This document shows positions 10,079 through 22,981 of a DNA stretch of 64,000 nucleotides, piece after piece (position 1 is the stretch's first letter; the number at the start of each line of letters is the position of its first letter). The stretch is from Serratia symbiotica. GTDB taxonomy: Bacteria; Pseudomonadota; Gammaproteobacteria; Enterobacterales; Enterobacteriaceae. Location: NCBI GenBank assembly GCA_024160085.1, contig JAMDYG010000001.1, positions 1,178,001-1,242,000 of the forward strand, given 5' to 3'. The position numbers and the translations under genes were made by a program. The notes under the pieces were generated by a model. The model made no database searches and was not told where the DNA came from. It was given only the letters and a program-made list of their open reading frames with translations.

Positions 10079-10946
10079 GGCTTTGTTGAATAAATCATAC
10101 TCAGCGATAAGCGCCTCCAAGGCAGAGCGATTATTATGCGATGCAGGTCATATCCAGCATCCCCAACAGCGTAATCCGATTAAGCACTTTGACCATCGCC
10201 ATCGCCTCACCAACCTGCGCATCATCAGTCACACAGGCTCAGATACCCCCCCCCAGGAGCGATTTGAGCCGGAACATCGCTGTTTTGATTACGGAGCATC
10301 CGTGATAAACCCACTTTCTTTTTCCAGATATCATTACTGCCGCTTCGAGGTTGAGTTGTCACGACATGATTATGCTCCTAGTATCGCTGCGTCCTGTATT
10401 GCGCCCCGTTTCGCGGCAGGATATGTCCGATGCCAGGTGTAACTTGCGCCACACCCGTCGTCTGTCGGCTCCGTGCTGCCTGATTTTCCCAAAGACCTTT
10501 AGTCCTATTCCGTTAATAATCAGATGGCGGTTTCATCTTGGGTTGGCGTTTTTATACGGATGCTGACGTTCTTTGCACGTATGCTGATCAGCAGATAATC
10601 CAGGCAGTGCATCGGCAACAGCATGAGTTTAAAGATCGAGTCCACAAAGCCCTGTAACGCTCTAAGCGAAAAGTTAAACACCCGCTTCATCATCAGAACT
10701 GTGGTAATGACCATATCAGAATAGTGAAGAGGTTGGCCCCGACGCTCAGGGTGGTTCTCCGTCCATGCGATAATAGCAGAAGCATCGAGCTTATATCGTC
10801 AAGGAGGCGCGTTGTCTGATAGCGTTGTTGTCGGCGGTTCAGTGGGTGATTTTAAACTTTTGCTTTGCCATAGGGATCAGATGTCTAGACGATGATAGTG
10901 CTTGGAACCGGCGATCCCATGAAAGTTTAATTTATCCAACAAAGCC
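10079..10946 (-). mobile_element. IS5-family element, copy 3, divergent and degraded
   Basis: The left end GGCTTTGTTGAATAAATC at 10079 and the right end ...TTTATCCAACAAAGCC ending at 10946 are the IS903-type inverted repeats. The minus-strand transposase relic begins MAKQKFKIT near 10870 and includes an INGIGLKVFGK block like the IS903 catalytic region. It is divergent in sequence from the copies at 4408 and 11306. At 868 bp it is shorter than a typical IS903 of about 1.06 kb, so it has internal deletions as well as many stops. Confidence 0.82.
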
Positions 10947-11305
10947 GTTGTTTTTTAAAAAGTATTCAACACTAAATTAGTAATGCCCCATAGAGCATCT
11001 TCATTGAATAAATTTATTTTATTTTATCTAAGTGTATTTAATTGTAAAAAAATACAATAAGTTTAATTAGTATTTATTAATGATGTTAACTTTGATTTAA
11101 ATGGGGACTGAATGTAATTACCGATAAAATAATGAAAAAATCTAATAGATTATAATGATAATCTGTTTTTATGTTAATTCGTTAATATATTGTGATATCG
11201 CCTTATTTATTTCGTAGAATATCTTTCGGTCTCATGGGGGTATGGAACTCATGGGGAATGAATTAAACGAGTATTAGGAAATAATTCGAATGATAGTAAT
11301 TAGGA
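10947..11305. other. AT-rich spacer between two IS elements
   Basis: Very AT-rich, with no coding sequence or hairpin I can support. The nine bases flanking each neighbouring IS do not form matching target duplications. Confidence 0.5.
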
Positions 11306-12303
11306 GGCTTTGTTGAATAAATTGAACTTTTGCCGAGTTGAAGGAGCAGATCACGCATTCTCTGACAACGCAAGCAGTCCCGTGGCTAAGCAGAAGTTCA
11401 GAATCACTCACTCACTGGCACACCTATAACAAAGCGCTTATCAACCACGGCTCCATGACTTTCTAGCTGGACGACGAAGCGATTAAGACGTGGTAAGACA
11501 CGGTATGAGACAGCCCCACCTTCAGCGCGAGGAATACCCCAGCGCTATTATGACCTTGCCATCACTACCGTTTTGGTGATTAAACGAGTATTATGGCTGA
11601 CCCTACGGGCTGCACAGGGCTTCATTGATTCTATTTTTACCCTGATGGGCGCGTTCCGCTGCGCTGTCCGGATTACAGCTGTGTCAGCAAGCGGGCAAAG
11701 TCAGTCAATGTCAGTGTCAAAACTCCCACCCGGGGTGAAATCACGCACCTGGTGATTGATCCCACCTGGATGAAGGTCTTGGGTGAAGGCAAATGGAAAG
11801 TCAAAAACACGGAAAAGAACGCCGCTGCATCTGGCCGTTGACAGCAAAACCAATTAAATCATCTGTGCGGACCTGTTGCTTAACAACGTTACGGCGGACG
11901 GCGCTTATGACACCCGGTTATGTCACAATGAAATGCGCCGTAAAAAAATCAGCGCCCTCATCATTCAGCGAAATGGCGTGGGCTACTGGCCCGGTGAGTA
12001 CGCAGACCGTAACCGTGCAGTAGCGAATCAGCGACTGAGCGGGAGCAATGCACGGTGGAAATGGACAACAGAATATAACTGTCGCTCTATAGTAGAAACG
12101 GCCATGTACCGGGTAAAGCAGCTGTTCGGAGGCTCACTGACGCCGTGTGACTACGACTGTCAGGTAGCAGAGTCTTTGGCCATGGTGCGTGCCCTGAACA
12201 AGATGACGAAGGCAGGTATGCCAGAAAACATTCGTATTGCCTGAAAATCCGACCAGCTACAGGAACGCTCGCTCGCACAGGATCTGATTTATTCAACAAA
12301 GCC
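11306..12303 (+). mobile_element. IS903-like (IS5 family) insertion sequence, copy 2, dead but with both ends
   Basis: GGCTTTGTTGAATAAAT at 11306 and GATTTATTCAACAAAGCC ending at 12303 are the terminal inverted repeats. Between them the transposase begins around GTG 11382 (VAKQKF). It survives in pieces: VIKRVLWLTLRAAQGFIDSIF, then 11876-12244 with GAYDTRLCHNEMRRKKISAL and the DDE-domain end. Frameshifts near 11440 and 11830 and early stops kill it. No 9-bp target duplication is visible. The body is nearly identical to copy 1, sharing its frameshifts. Confidence 0.92.
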
Positions 12304-12469
12304 TCTTTCTGGCCACAATCCCAGCATAAGCGCTCCTACTGACATAAGTGCCAAGCAGTTTTCATCTAATGCCGACATTAAGATAAAAAAGCCATGATTA
12401 CTGATCTGACCCTTTTATAGCCTTGGGAATATATTGCTATTCAGTCACCATATGAGATCTCATCTTGCC

Positions 12470-12911
12470 CATGTAATCTCTAATTTATCTTTCTGTATTG
12501 CGATAACTTTCTTTATACTTCTCTTTCTGTTCTTTTTTCAGCAGGTTATACATCTTATTTTCAACTTTGGCGTGTTTCAACAGGCGTTCGGGTTGCACTT
12601 TACTGATGGTACCAATTTTCTTTTTCACTTTATATCGAAACGGTAAGACACAAGCAGGTTTATGCAATGCATGGCGATCTTCTTTTACCCACTCTGTGCC
12701 AAGTTTTCAGTGCAGCTCTTTTAGAGTATCACGTATTTGCAAGCTTTGATTTTCGGTCAAGTTAGGGTTAGGACCCCTTAAGCAGGCTTCCTTTTGCTTG
12801 AATATCGAGGTTATACATCACTGATATTGGAATAACATCCGCAGCAAAATCCATAGAAGCAGGTGCCAAAGTAAAGGTAGAAGAGAAAAATAAAGCGGTA
12901 AATTTACGCAT
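12470..12911 (-). pseudogene. Decayed small exported protein of unknown function
   Basis: Reading leftward from ATG 12909-12911, the start MRKFTALFFSSTFTLAPASM is a typical signal peptide. Next come FAADVIPISVMYNLDIQAKG and then, after frameshifts, WVKEDRHALHKPACVLPFRY. The end is a Lys/Glu-rich, probably helical tail (KVENKMYNLLKKEQKEKYKE), open from 12667 to 12485. Stops near 12775 break it. I do not recognise the family. Signal peptide plus basic helical tail suggests a periplasmic protein. Confidence 0.55.
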
Positions 12912-13483
12912 AATCATTTCATTAAAAAATTTTTTCATCAGGAATGATGTTAGTTAATAAGCGTATGGGGTCATTCAGATATAATGATAGATGAGTAAAA
13001 TTAAAATAATGAGAGTTAATGTAAGTTTTACATATATAATGATTTTATTAACTAATGATGAAGGTAATATGAAAATAATTTTTATTCGGTTGAATTTTCA
13101 ATTATCCGACAAATCAGAATTCTACCCTGTGAGAGGCAATTAACTTATGGCCTGCGACAGTATAACATGTGCTTATATGTTAATATTGTAGCAGTATGCC
13201 AACGGCTTTCACCACCGCCAGCGTGATCCACTGCTGCTCCAAATCGCATACCAATTCATCACAATCAAGGCTCCTGTTTCAATTTTTTAAGCGAATCACC
13301 GACAAAAGTGATTGGTATATGATAAAATCAATTATTCCTTATATAATAGTTTTATCGTCCATACCTATCGGTGAAAGATATGTTATATGATGGTAATACA
13401 TACATAGCGACCACTACCGGGTCATATATTTTCCGCTATTCTCACTGTGAACACTGGCTACGCGGTTCTCTGGAGGGATCATA
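12912..13483. other. AT-rich intergenic stretch
   Basis: No gene seen. The plus ORF at 13196-13390 has no signal of coding use. The stretch precedes rpfR and may hold its promoter. Confidence 0.5.
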
Positions 13484-15490
13484 ATGTTCGCATACCAAAG
13501 TTCCACACTTCTTAATACTCATTTCGGCACTAATAGCCCTTATTGGCGATTGGCATTTGACAGTAATGCTCTGGCACTGTCCGCCGTGTCAAAGGAAAAG
13601 CGCATGTTGCGGTGGTGCTCAGCGCTACGCAGGCGGCAAAAATCCACTGTCTGGGCGGTATAACCTCCAATCTCGACCTCATCATTAAGTTGGCTGGCGA
13701 GCCGATACATCTGCACCTGGTGGGCTGACGCAAACTAGAATGGGCTGGCACCGCTTTGGCCTTTAGCGATACCAAATCGGTAGCGCATGACCTGGTGCAT
13801 GGTTTGTCCTTTGCCGAACAGGTGGTCTCGGAAGCCAACTCGGTGATTATGATTGTTGACCAACACGGCCGTATTCAGCACTTCAATCACTTGAGTTAGG
13901 AATATACAGGCCTGCGTGAGCAAGATGTGATCGGCAAAAGCATCTTTCAACTGTTTATGAGTCGTGAGGAAGCTAAAGCATCCAAGCGCAATATCGCAGG
14001 TTTCTTTCGCAATGGTTTCTCCTATGAAGTAGAACGCTGGCTAAAGACGGTGAAAGGCTAACGGCTGTTCCTATTTCGCAATAAGTTTGTCCACAGCGAT
14101 AGTGGCAAAAACAAGATGTTTCTGATTTACTCCGGAACCGACACCACCGAAGAACGACGTGCGCAGGAACGCCTGAGGGTGCTAGCTAATACCGATATCA
14201 TTACCAGCCTGCCCAACCGCAATGCCATTCAGGAAAAGATCCCCCAGGTCATCGCCATAAGCAAGGACAGCCACATTGGGCTGGTATATCTTGATCCCGA
14301 CAATTTCAAGAAGGTGAACGATGCCTACGGCTATATGTTCGGCGACCGCCTGCTGGTTGAGGTATCGCTAGCGATCCTTGACTGCCTAAAGCAGGATCAG
14401 GTATTGGCCAGGATGGGCAGCGAATAATTCCTGGTGCTAGCACAACAAGCTGACCACGATATGCTACAAAACCTGGCGTGACGCATCATCGAGCGGCTAA
14501 AAAAGCCCTTCCGTATCGACCTGATCGAAGTCTATACCTGTTGTTCGATCAGCATCGCACTGTGTCCAGAGCATGGAAATGATCTCGATAGCCTGATCCG
14601 CAGCGCCGATACCGCCATGTATGTCGCCAAAGATTATGGAAAGCGCAGTTTTGCAGTATTCTCATTGGAGATGAACAAACGTATAGCCGAGTATATGTGG
14701 TTAGATACCAATTTGCGCAAAGGGCTAGAGCAGAACCAACTAGTGGTTTATTTTCAGCCGAAAGTCGATACACGCAGTGGTGAAGTGCGCAGTGTGGAAG
14801 CCTTGGTACGCTGGAATTAACTGGAACTCGGCTTGGTATCACCGCTGCAATTTATCCCCTACGCCGAGGAATCCGGGCTGATCATCACGCTGGGCCAGTT
14901 GGTGCTGCAAACTGCCGCCAAACAAGCTGCAAAGTGGCATTTGAAAGGGCTGAACCTGCGAGTAGCCATCAACATTTCAGCACGTCAGTTAGCCGATGAC
15001 GGCATCGTCAACTCGCTGATCGATGTCCTGCAACATAACCGAATGACGCCTTGCCTGCTTGATTTCGAACTGACGGAAAGCAGCCTGATGGAAGATGAAA
15101 CGCGTGCGTGCACCCTGATCGCTCGGCTGTGCGAGTTGGGTGCCCAGGTGCAGATTGATGATTTAGGTACCGGTTATTCTTCACTGGCTCAGTTGGCACG
15201 CATTCTGCTCGACGCCATCAAGCTGGATAAAAGCCTTCGTGCACGGGATAAATTACAATCCGGTGTCGCAGTCGCTGGTGCGTGCCATCGTTGCCGCAGC
15301 GGAGGCACTTAAATTCAGGGTGATCGCCAAAGGTGTCGAAGCAGAAAGCGAGAATCATTTCCTCGACGAAGTTGGCATGGATGAAAAGCAAGGGTTTTTC
15401 TTTGCGCAGCCAATGCCCCGAAACAATTGGAGCATTGGATGCAATCTTATCGCTCGTCTTCCTCCACAATATGTGATACGAGCACATTAA
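13484..15490 (+). pseudogene. rpfR: RpfR/PdeR-type PAS-GGDEF-EAL c-di-GMP regulator pseudogene
   Basis: RpfR senses diffusible signal factor (DSF/BDSF) and controls cyclic-di-GMP turnover; its E. coli relative is PdeR (Gmr). The order is a short N-terminal domain (SPYWRLAFDSNALALS), PAS (SFAEQVVSEANSVIMIVDQHG from about 13800), GGDEF (LANTDIITSLPNRNAIQEK, LVYLDPDNFKKVNDAYGYMF) and EAL (VEALVRWN, then FELTESSLMEDE, DDLGTGYSSLAQLAR). A stop falls inside the GGDEF signature itself (GSE-stop-F, near 14427). Others lie near 13727, 13897, 14060, 14478 and 14818, and a frameshift near 15235. I prefer rpfR over pdeR because an rpfF remnant is next to it, convergent. Confidence 0.85.
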
Positions 15491-15544
15491 CTCTCAGCTA
15501 GTATGTTGCAGGTTAAACTAGTGACGATTTTGTAGCGTCACTAG

Positions 15545-16070
15545 TCGTTCAATGATAGGCTTGATCTCTCTCCTCAATGATAAAGGCAGAGTGCACCCAG
15601 TCCTCAGTAATATCTATCAGTTCGGAGCACGTGAGCTACAGTACCCGCCCATACCGGGAAACAGGTTAAAGGCAGATCTCTGGGAAGCCCATACGGACGT
15701 TACTCTGTGCCAACACAAAGTGGTGCGTCAAGGCAGCTTTGAAACCGCCGCCCAGCGCGCACTACCTTCCACCATCGCAATGCTCACTACGCCGGTATCA
15801 AAGCCGCGCAAAGCCGCATGCACGCAATCAATGCAGGCGTGAGAGTAGATCATCATCGCCTCTCGCTTGCGGTTTTTGATCGCACTGGCAAAGAATTTGC
15901 AAATCACCACCAGCATTGAACATTTTCGGCACCAGTGAACCAGTGACCCAAAAATCGAATGGCAGTGACGATTCTTTTGCTGCTTGCGCCAACGTCATGA
16001 CGTCTTCGATCAATGCCTGATTAAAACACGGGCGTGGTTCAGCACGTAGCGGCATCCACATGATGTACCT
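15545..16070 (-). pseudogene. rpfF: DSF synthase RpfF (crotonase family) pseudogene
   Basis: RpfF makes cis-2-unsaturated fatty-acid signals (DSF/BDSF) from acyl-ACP. The minus strand from about 16061 reads WMPLRAEPRPCFNQALIEDV, then a crotonase oxyanion-hole block ending FNAGGDLQILC. Next are the VSIAMVEGSA (L/R)GG.FEAAL region and ...NLFPGMGGY near 15640, all diagnostic of the family. The N-terminal 40 or so residues and the C-terminus are missing, and stops and frameshifts occur near 15740 and 15870. It is convergent with rpfR, as expected for this pair. Confidence 0.82.
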
Positions 16071-16562
16071 TCCTTTAACCTTCCATTTTTCTCTTGATTT
16101 CAGGTGAGACTATTCGAGTCTTAATGGCTGTAAATGCACGCTCTATAAACTACAGCGCTATTACCATCAGTAAACGTTTTTTGCCGATGAAACAGCTAAA
16201 ATTGTAGGGATACGAGTGAGAGAAGCAGAGCTAGCACTGGGTTTTTATAATAATTTTACTTATTACTCTCCCCGGTATTTCATACCGAAAGCTAACGCGC
16301 TAAATTCAGGAACTGGCCGTTTTCCGCACTGGGTAGCCAAATCAGCAGGTGCTTTGGCTATAATCAAATTTGCGACACATTTTGACTGTCAAGGAAATCG
16401 TGAAGTAATGCCTACAGGATCAAATTCAGATAAAAATGCCAACAATCGCAGCATGAAGAGCAGAACAAACCGCTTTTCGCCATCAAAACCGGTCATGAGC
16501 AGATCGATCGACGCATCTGCAGTTTTTCATGCTGGGTGGATGGTATTAAAGCCAGGCCGAGC
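16071..16562. other. Unassigned stretch between rpfF and IS66-like copy A
   Basis: An ORF opens at 16216 and runs into the IS66 tnpA relic. Its first 115 codons match nothing I know, and it is probably a chance fusion. The left boundary of the IS66 element lies somewhere here or at its right edge. Confidence 0.4.
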
Positions 16563-18236
16563 ATGGCGCATCTGGCGTTCTGAACCACGGAAAAATTACA
16601 CAAATGACTTTAAACTTCGTATGGTTAAGCTGGCTTATCAGCCCGAAGCTGGCGTTGCTCATATTATCCGCGAACACGGCACCAATGACAATCTCATTTT
16701 CAAATGGCTACGCCTCTGGTAGAATAAATGCCGCATATCACGTCGCCTTCCCGCAACGGTAGCAACCGTGTCATCACCGGCGCAACTGGAAAAGCTGCAC
16801 CGGATATTGTTCGGTACCCGCTCTGAAAAACTTCGCCGACAGGTGGAAGAGGCTGAAGCGGTGCTGAAACTGCACGAGCAGGCTGGTGACCGTCACAACG
16901 GTCGGAAAACGACCCGCAAGTTCCCAGTCAGCTTCGCCAGTCCCGGTATCGTTAGCCACTTCCCGAACACCTTCCGTGTGAGATGAACCGCCTTGAGCCC
17001 GTGGAAACCGGCTGTCATAAGTGCGGAAGTAACCTTAAATATCTCGGCGAAGTCAGCGCAGAACAGCTGGAAATGGTCGCCTGCGCTCTGAAAGTAATCC
17101 GCACCGTCAGGGTGAAAAGGCGTGCGAAAAGTGTGACTGCATTTTTGAAGCCCCTCGCGTCCCATTGACCGCGGCATCGCAGGGCCTAGCCTGCTGTCCC
17201 AGGTGATGACGTCAAAATACGGCTAACACTTGCCCTTGTATCGTCAAACTGAAATCCTAGCCCGTCAGGGCGTGGACCTGAGTCGAGCCTTGCTCTCCAA
17301 CTGGGTAGATGCCTGCTGCTGGTTAACGGCACCGCTGGACGAAGCACTGTACCGCTACGTCGGATACCCGCAAACTTCATACTGACGATACGCCGGTGCC
17401 AGTGTTGTCCCCGGGTAGGAAGAAGACGAAAACTGGGCGGCTCTGGACTTATGTCCGCGATAACCGTAACGTTAGTTCATCAGACACACCGGCGGCCTGG
17501 TTTGCCTACTCGCCGGACCGGCAGGGAAAACATCCGCAACAACATCTTCGCCAATATAGTAGCATGTTGCCGGCCGATGCGTGCGGCGGTTATGACCAGT
17601 TGTTCAATGCAGAACGTGAAGACGGTGCACTGATCGAGGTTGCATGCTGGGCACACGCCCGTAGAAAAACCCATGATGTGTGTACATCACAGTACCCAGG
17701 ATGCCACGGCCGAGGAAGCCCTGAAACGCATCGGTCAACTCTACGTTATAGAGGAAGAAATACGTGCGGCAGGACGGAAGCAAAAAGGTAGTCAGGCAGT
17801 CAGAGACGGGACCGAGCTAAACCGTTACTCGACTCACTACATGAGTAGATAGTGGATAAAAGCGCGACGCTGTCGAAAAAATCCCAGTTGGGTAAAGCGT
17901 TAGCGTATACGTTGAACCAATGGGATGCGTTGTGTTATTACGCCGATGATGGGCTGGCGGAACCTGACAATAACGCAGTGGAACGGGCGTTGAGAAACAT
18001 CTGTCTGGGGAAAATTATATCTTCTTCGGCAGCGACCATGGTGGTGAGCGCGGCGCACTGCTGTACCACCTGACCGGTACGTGCAAACTCAACGGAATCG
18101 ACCCGCAGGCTTATCTACGTCATATCCTGAGTGTACTGCCGGAGTGGCCCCGTATAATAAAGTGGCCTAACTTCTGCCCTCAAAAGTGGATCTCGCTTCT
18201 CATCAACCGTCAATACGGCATTGCCTTTACGCTTAC
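16563..18236 (+). mobile_element. IS66-family element, copy A, dead, tnpB missing
   Basis: The element holds an IS66 TnpA relic (RSEPRKNYTNDFKLRMVKLA, helix-turn-helix) ending in a TAG near 16720. It runs directly into a TnpC-type DDE transposase relic with FGTRSEKLRRQVEEAEAVL and CHKCGSNLKYLGEVSAEQL (zinc ribbon). Later blocks are HTDDTPVPVLSPGRKKT (pieced), the catalytic-region QADAYGGYDQLFN equivalent, and PDNNAVERALRNICLGK. TnpB is absent, deleted between tnpA and tnpC. At least six frameshifts or stops are present. The right end CGCTTAC is at 18230-18236; the left terminus is not recognisable. Confidence 0.88.
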
Positions 18237-18265
18237 TTTTGTCCTGTGTGTTGAGGCACATAATG

Positions 18266-18292
18266 TAAAAAGGCAACCCCAGGATTGCCTTT
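18266..18292 (-). terminator. Rho-independent terminator, cysA side
   Basis: On the minus strand AAAGGCAA pairs with TTGCCTTT across TCCTGGGG, followed by a T-run. It lies 30 bases past the cysA stop and probably ended that transcript. Confidence 0.75.
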
Positions 18293-18321
18293 AAAATGAA
18301 ATTTATTAACTTTTAAAGCTA

Positions 18322-19939
<1,618 letters not shown>

Positions 19940-20399
19940 ATGATACAGATTTAGGTCGATGCGGACGCCTACCCAAAGGTGATCAAGGATGTACTTTTCC
20001 GGGTAGTCGATCGCCCTGCCATGCCGATAATGCTGGTAGCCAACCAGTGATTGAAGACACTATCGTCGAAATTTATTCGCAGCCTGCAAGTGGCGGCGGG
20101 TTTTGACGTGGCGGATAACGCGATCGTACACCACTGCGAGAAAGGCGATCTGGTGATCACCGCTGACATCCCATTGGTAGCACAGGTGATAAAAAGGCGC
20201 ATTTGCGTTGAACGCACGTGGCGAATGCTACACGCCCAATACACTATCCACAAGCGCCTCAATATGCAGCGCGACTTTATCGACAACCCTGCGCTCCAGC
20301 GGCATCCAAACCGGTGGCCCTAACGCGCTCAACCAGCGGAACGGTCAGCAGTTCGCCAACGAACTGGACAAATGGCTGCAACAGGCGAAACGCTCGTAG
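19940..20399 (+). pseudogene. yaiI: DUF188/YaiI family protein pseudogene
   Basis: YaiI/YqxD proteins are small cytoplasmic proteins with a PIN-like fold and no settled function. The ATG overlaps the hemF stop. The frame reads MIQI-stop-VDADAYPKVIKDVLF, then through frameshifts IRSLQVAAGFDVADNAIVHH, CEKGDLVITADIPL and, in a third frame, the C-terminal NALNQRNGQQFANELDKWLQ. The TAG at codon 5 and at least three frameshifts make it a clear pseudogene. Confidence 0.87.
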
Positions 20400-20584
20400 T
20401 GGCGCACGCCCTGCTAAACAAACCGCAACGTTACGCTTACTTTGAGGCCATTCCTCGATAGCATTAAACATGCCCTAATCATGTTTTTAACCGGGAAATA
20501 AAAACGCCATTTAATCATCAATACCGACACTTTTGCACTATCCTATCTACCCACTTTATACCCTAAGAATCTATCCTATTAGGC

Positions 20585-20648
20585 TCTAAGTGACTGGGAT
20601 AAGCGAGGAAAGCTAACGCACAGGCAACTTGAAGTATGATGGGTATAG
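20585..20648 (-). repeat. ERIC half element
   Basis: AAGTGACTGGGATAAGCGAG followed by GAAAGCTAACGCACAGGCAA and CTTGAAGTATGATGGGTATA matches the classical ERIC/IRU right half well. Its reverse complement matches the left half of the full ERIC at 26946-27145. Confidence 0.75.
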
Positions 20649-20706
20649 ATGTTTAAAGCCCTGCAAACAACCGGCTCCGTAGGGGCCAGTCAGAGAGAAA
20701 GAGCGG

Positions 20707-22981
20707 TTAAAAGTTAAAGTTTGATGCGACAGCAACAAGAACTTTATTATCCTCGTCACTGACGACACTGATCCAGCCACGCCAATGACTCATGGCGATG
20801 ACGTAATGTTTATTATCTTGATAGAGTTCAGATGACCAGGTTATGTCAGTAGGAGCCATGGTTATGCCCAAATAAGTACTCTGATCACCCCATTCACTCC
20901 ACAGCGAACCTATCGTACTACGGCGCTGGTTTTGACCTTCTGTCGCTGTTCCACCCAGTTGCAGGCGGGTGGGTAGACTGGCGCTCTGTTTGGCACAGTA
21001 GCTGTTTGCGTCAGGCCAGCTCATTCTAGTTGAGTTGTAGATATACCAATAACTCAGCTTAAAGGTGTAGCAGGACACCCTGGATGAATTGTTCTTAGCG
21101 GTTGCCGTAATGGTCACCTCGTTGGCATTGCCCTTGTCGGTAAGCGCACCACGTCATCTGCTGATACCGCTTCCAGTCTGGAGGGCACTGATGCTCCAGT
21201 TATAGTCCTGTGCAGCCCCACCGTTCAACCTGATAGTGAAGTACGCCCTCGTAAAGCCAGTTTTTGGGAAGCCGGCTGTTGGCGCAAATTCGTAGCCGTT
21301 CACCTGGATATCCTGCACGGCTATCGTGAACGCCACCAGGATCACGGTGGCATACAGGTTGCCTACTGCTTTGCCATTAACCTGCTGGGTTACCTTGTAG
21401 CTGCCCGCCCGCGTTCCGCTCAATGTCGCCTGATATATCTCGTTGCCCTTATCCGTCACAGCGCTCAGTTTGACCTTATCGGTTGGCGTGCCGTATAGGA
21501 GCATAAAGGTCACGTGACTCATCCCAGCGATGGGGTTGCCATTGGCGTCCTGTGCGGTAAATATCAGAGTGGCACTTTCCTGGCCGTCTGCGGTGATGCT
21601 TTCGCGGTCGGCTACAAAAGTTGAGTTGAATACGCGCCATACGGCGGCGAATAGCTGATCACCACCTGTGCCGCGCCCAACGTCAGGTTGCCCAGCACTG
21701 GCGTCAACATGATGTTTTTCGCCTCGCTTCCCGCTGTCACCGTCACTTTATAAACCCCAGGCTGTTTTTTCCGTCTGCCGTCAAGGTGCTGCTGTTGGCG
21801 TCAATCAGCGGGACTTGCACCGTTACCCGGGTTTTGCTCATATCCGAGAGGTATTGCCCTGGCTGTCTATGGCAACACCGATGACGGTGTAATGGTTAAC
21901 GCCTAGTTTGAACTGATAGGCGGGCAACACCAGGCTATAGTCCTGGACACCATCCTGAACGATTTTGCCGCCTGCTGCCAACAGCTCCGCGGGGCTGACC
22001 AATCGATACTCGCTAGCGTGTGACTGCTGGTGACCGAAACTTTCAGGGATTTTTTCTCCCCACTATAGCCGGTCAGCTGCGATGCGGTATGCAGGCGTAT
22101 CAGTTCCTTCTTGCTATACGATAGGATAATATTGTTATTTCTTTCCACCAGGGCGTAGTGGCTGCCTGCCAGGCTGCGCATTGCCGCCACGGCAGTGAGA
22201 TTAATCTGCTGCTGTCATGGCATACATGGTCACGCGACAGGTCATAATCATTAAATAAATTGGCACCGAGCATATAACGGGGCGCAAATTGTCGCAGCCC
22301 GGCACCGAGGTTAGGCTGAGTACGATCATTGGTGTGGTGCATGCTGCCCTGAGAGAAGAGCAGGTTGTCGCTCTGGTCATAGAGCGGAGCCAGCAGGTCA
22401 AACTACGAGTTTTTCAGCGAGAAGTGCTTATCCGAGCCCAACTGCACACGGGCGGTGCCGAAGCGTCTTAGCCAATGTTGCAACTGACCACTGGCTGCGG
22501 CGGTCGCCATCCCGCGCGCTATGGCAGCGGCAGACTCACCGTTCGGGTAGTTTGCCAGGAAACTGCCTGCCTGTGATGCCACCCCGGCAATCCGTTGTGC
22601 CGGGTCATCGCCCGCTGGCGCTACTGCCGGTTCATCATGCTACTGCACCTGCGGCAAGGGGGCGATAGGCACATCGAGTTCATTACTGGGTTGCAGGTGG
22701 TCAAAGCCATGGGAGAAGGTACGCAATTGATTAAGCTGGCGCAGTGCCGCCGGGGTGAAGTGGTATTTTTGTTTGCGCCACAGAGTCAACGGTTTCACCG
22801 TCTGCCAGGCGGTAGGTCTGGGTATGGAGCAGGCGCGGTGTGGATGGGGAAGGGAAGACATGTTGATCACTGTCTGCGCCAGCGATGGCTAGGGTGAAAG
22901 CCACCACCAGCGGCAAGGCTGCCTGGCCTGATATAGTTATAGTAACCCAGGCCACCCGCCGCAGGCAAGACGAAGGAACAT
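20707..22981 (-). pseudogene. Invasin/intimin-like adhesin pseudogene with C-type lectin end
   Basis: Inverse autotransporters display Ig-like repeats on the cell surface. The minus strand begins near 22979-22981. A beta-barrel region follows, with fragments such as LGAGLRQFAPRYMLGANLFN near 22300. Next are Ig-like (Big_1) repeats, for example QVNGKAVGNLYATVILVAFT and QATLSGTRAGSYKVTQQVNG. It ends in a C-type-lectin-like domain, open at 21117-20707, with MSWPDANSYCAKQSASLPTR and LGGTATEGQNQRRSTIGSLW. That is the layout of Yersinia invasin. More than ten frameshifts and stops break the barrel half; the lectin end is intact. Confidence 0.83.

Noticed and set aside
16216-16722. A possible novel gene of 168 codons
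   Set aside because: Its last third is the IS66 TnpA relic; the upstream part looks like chance readthrough into the element.
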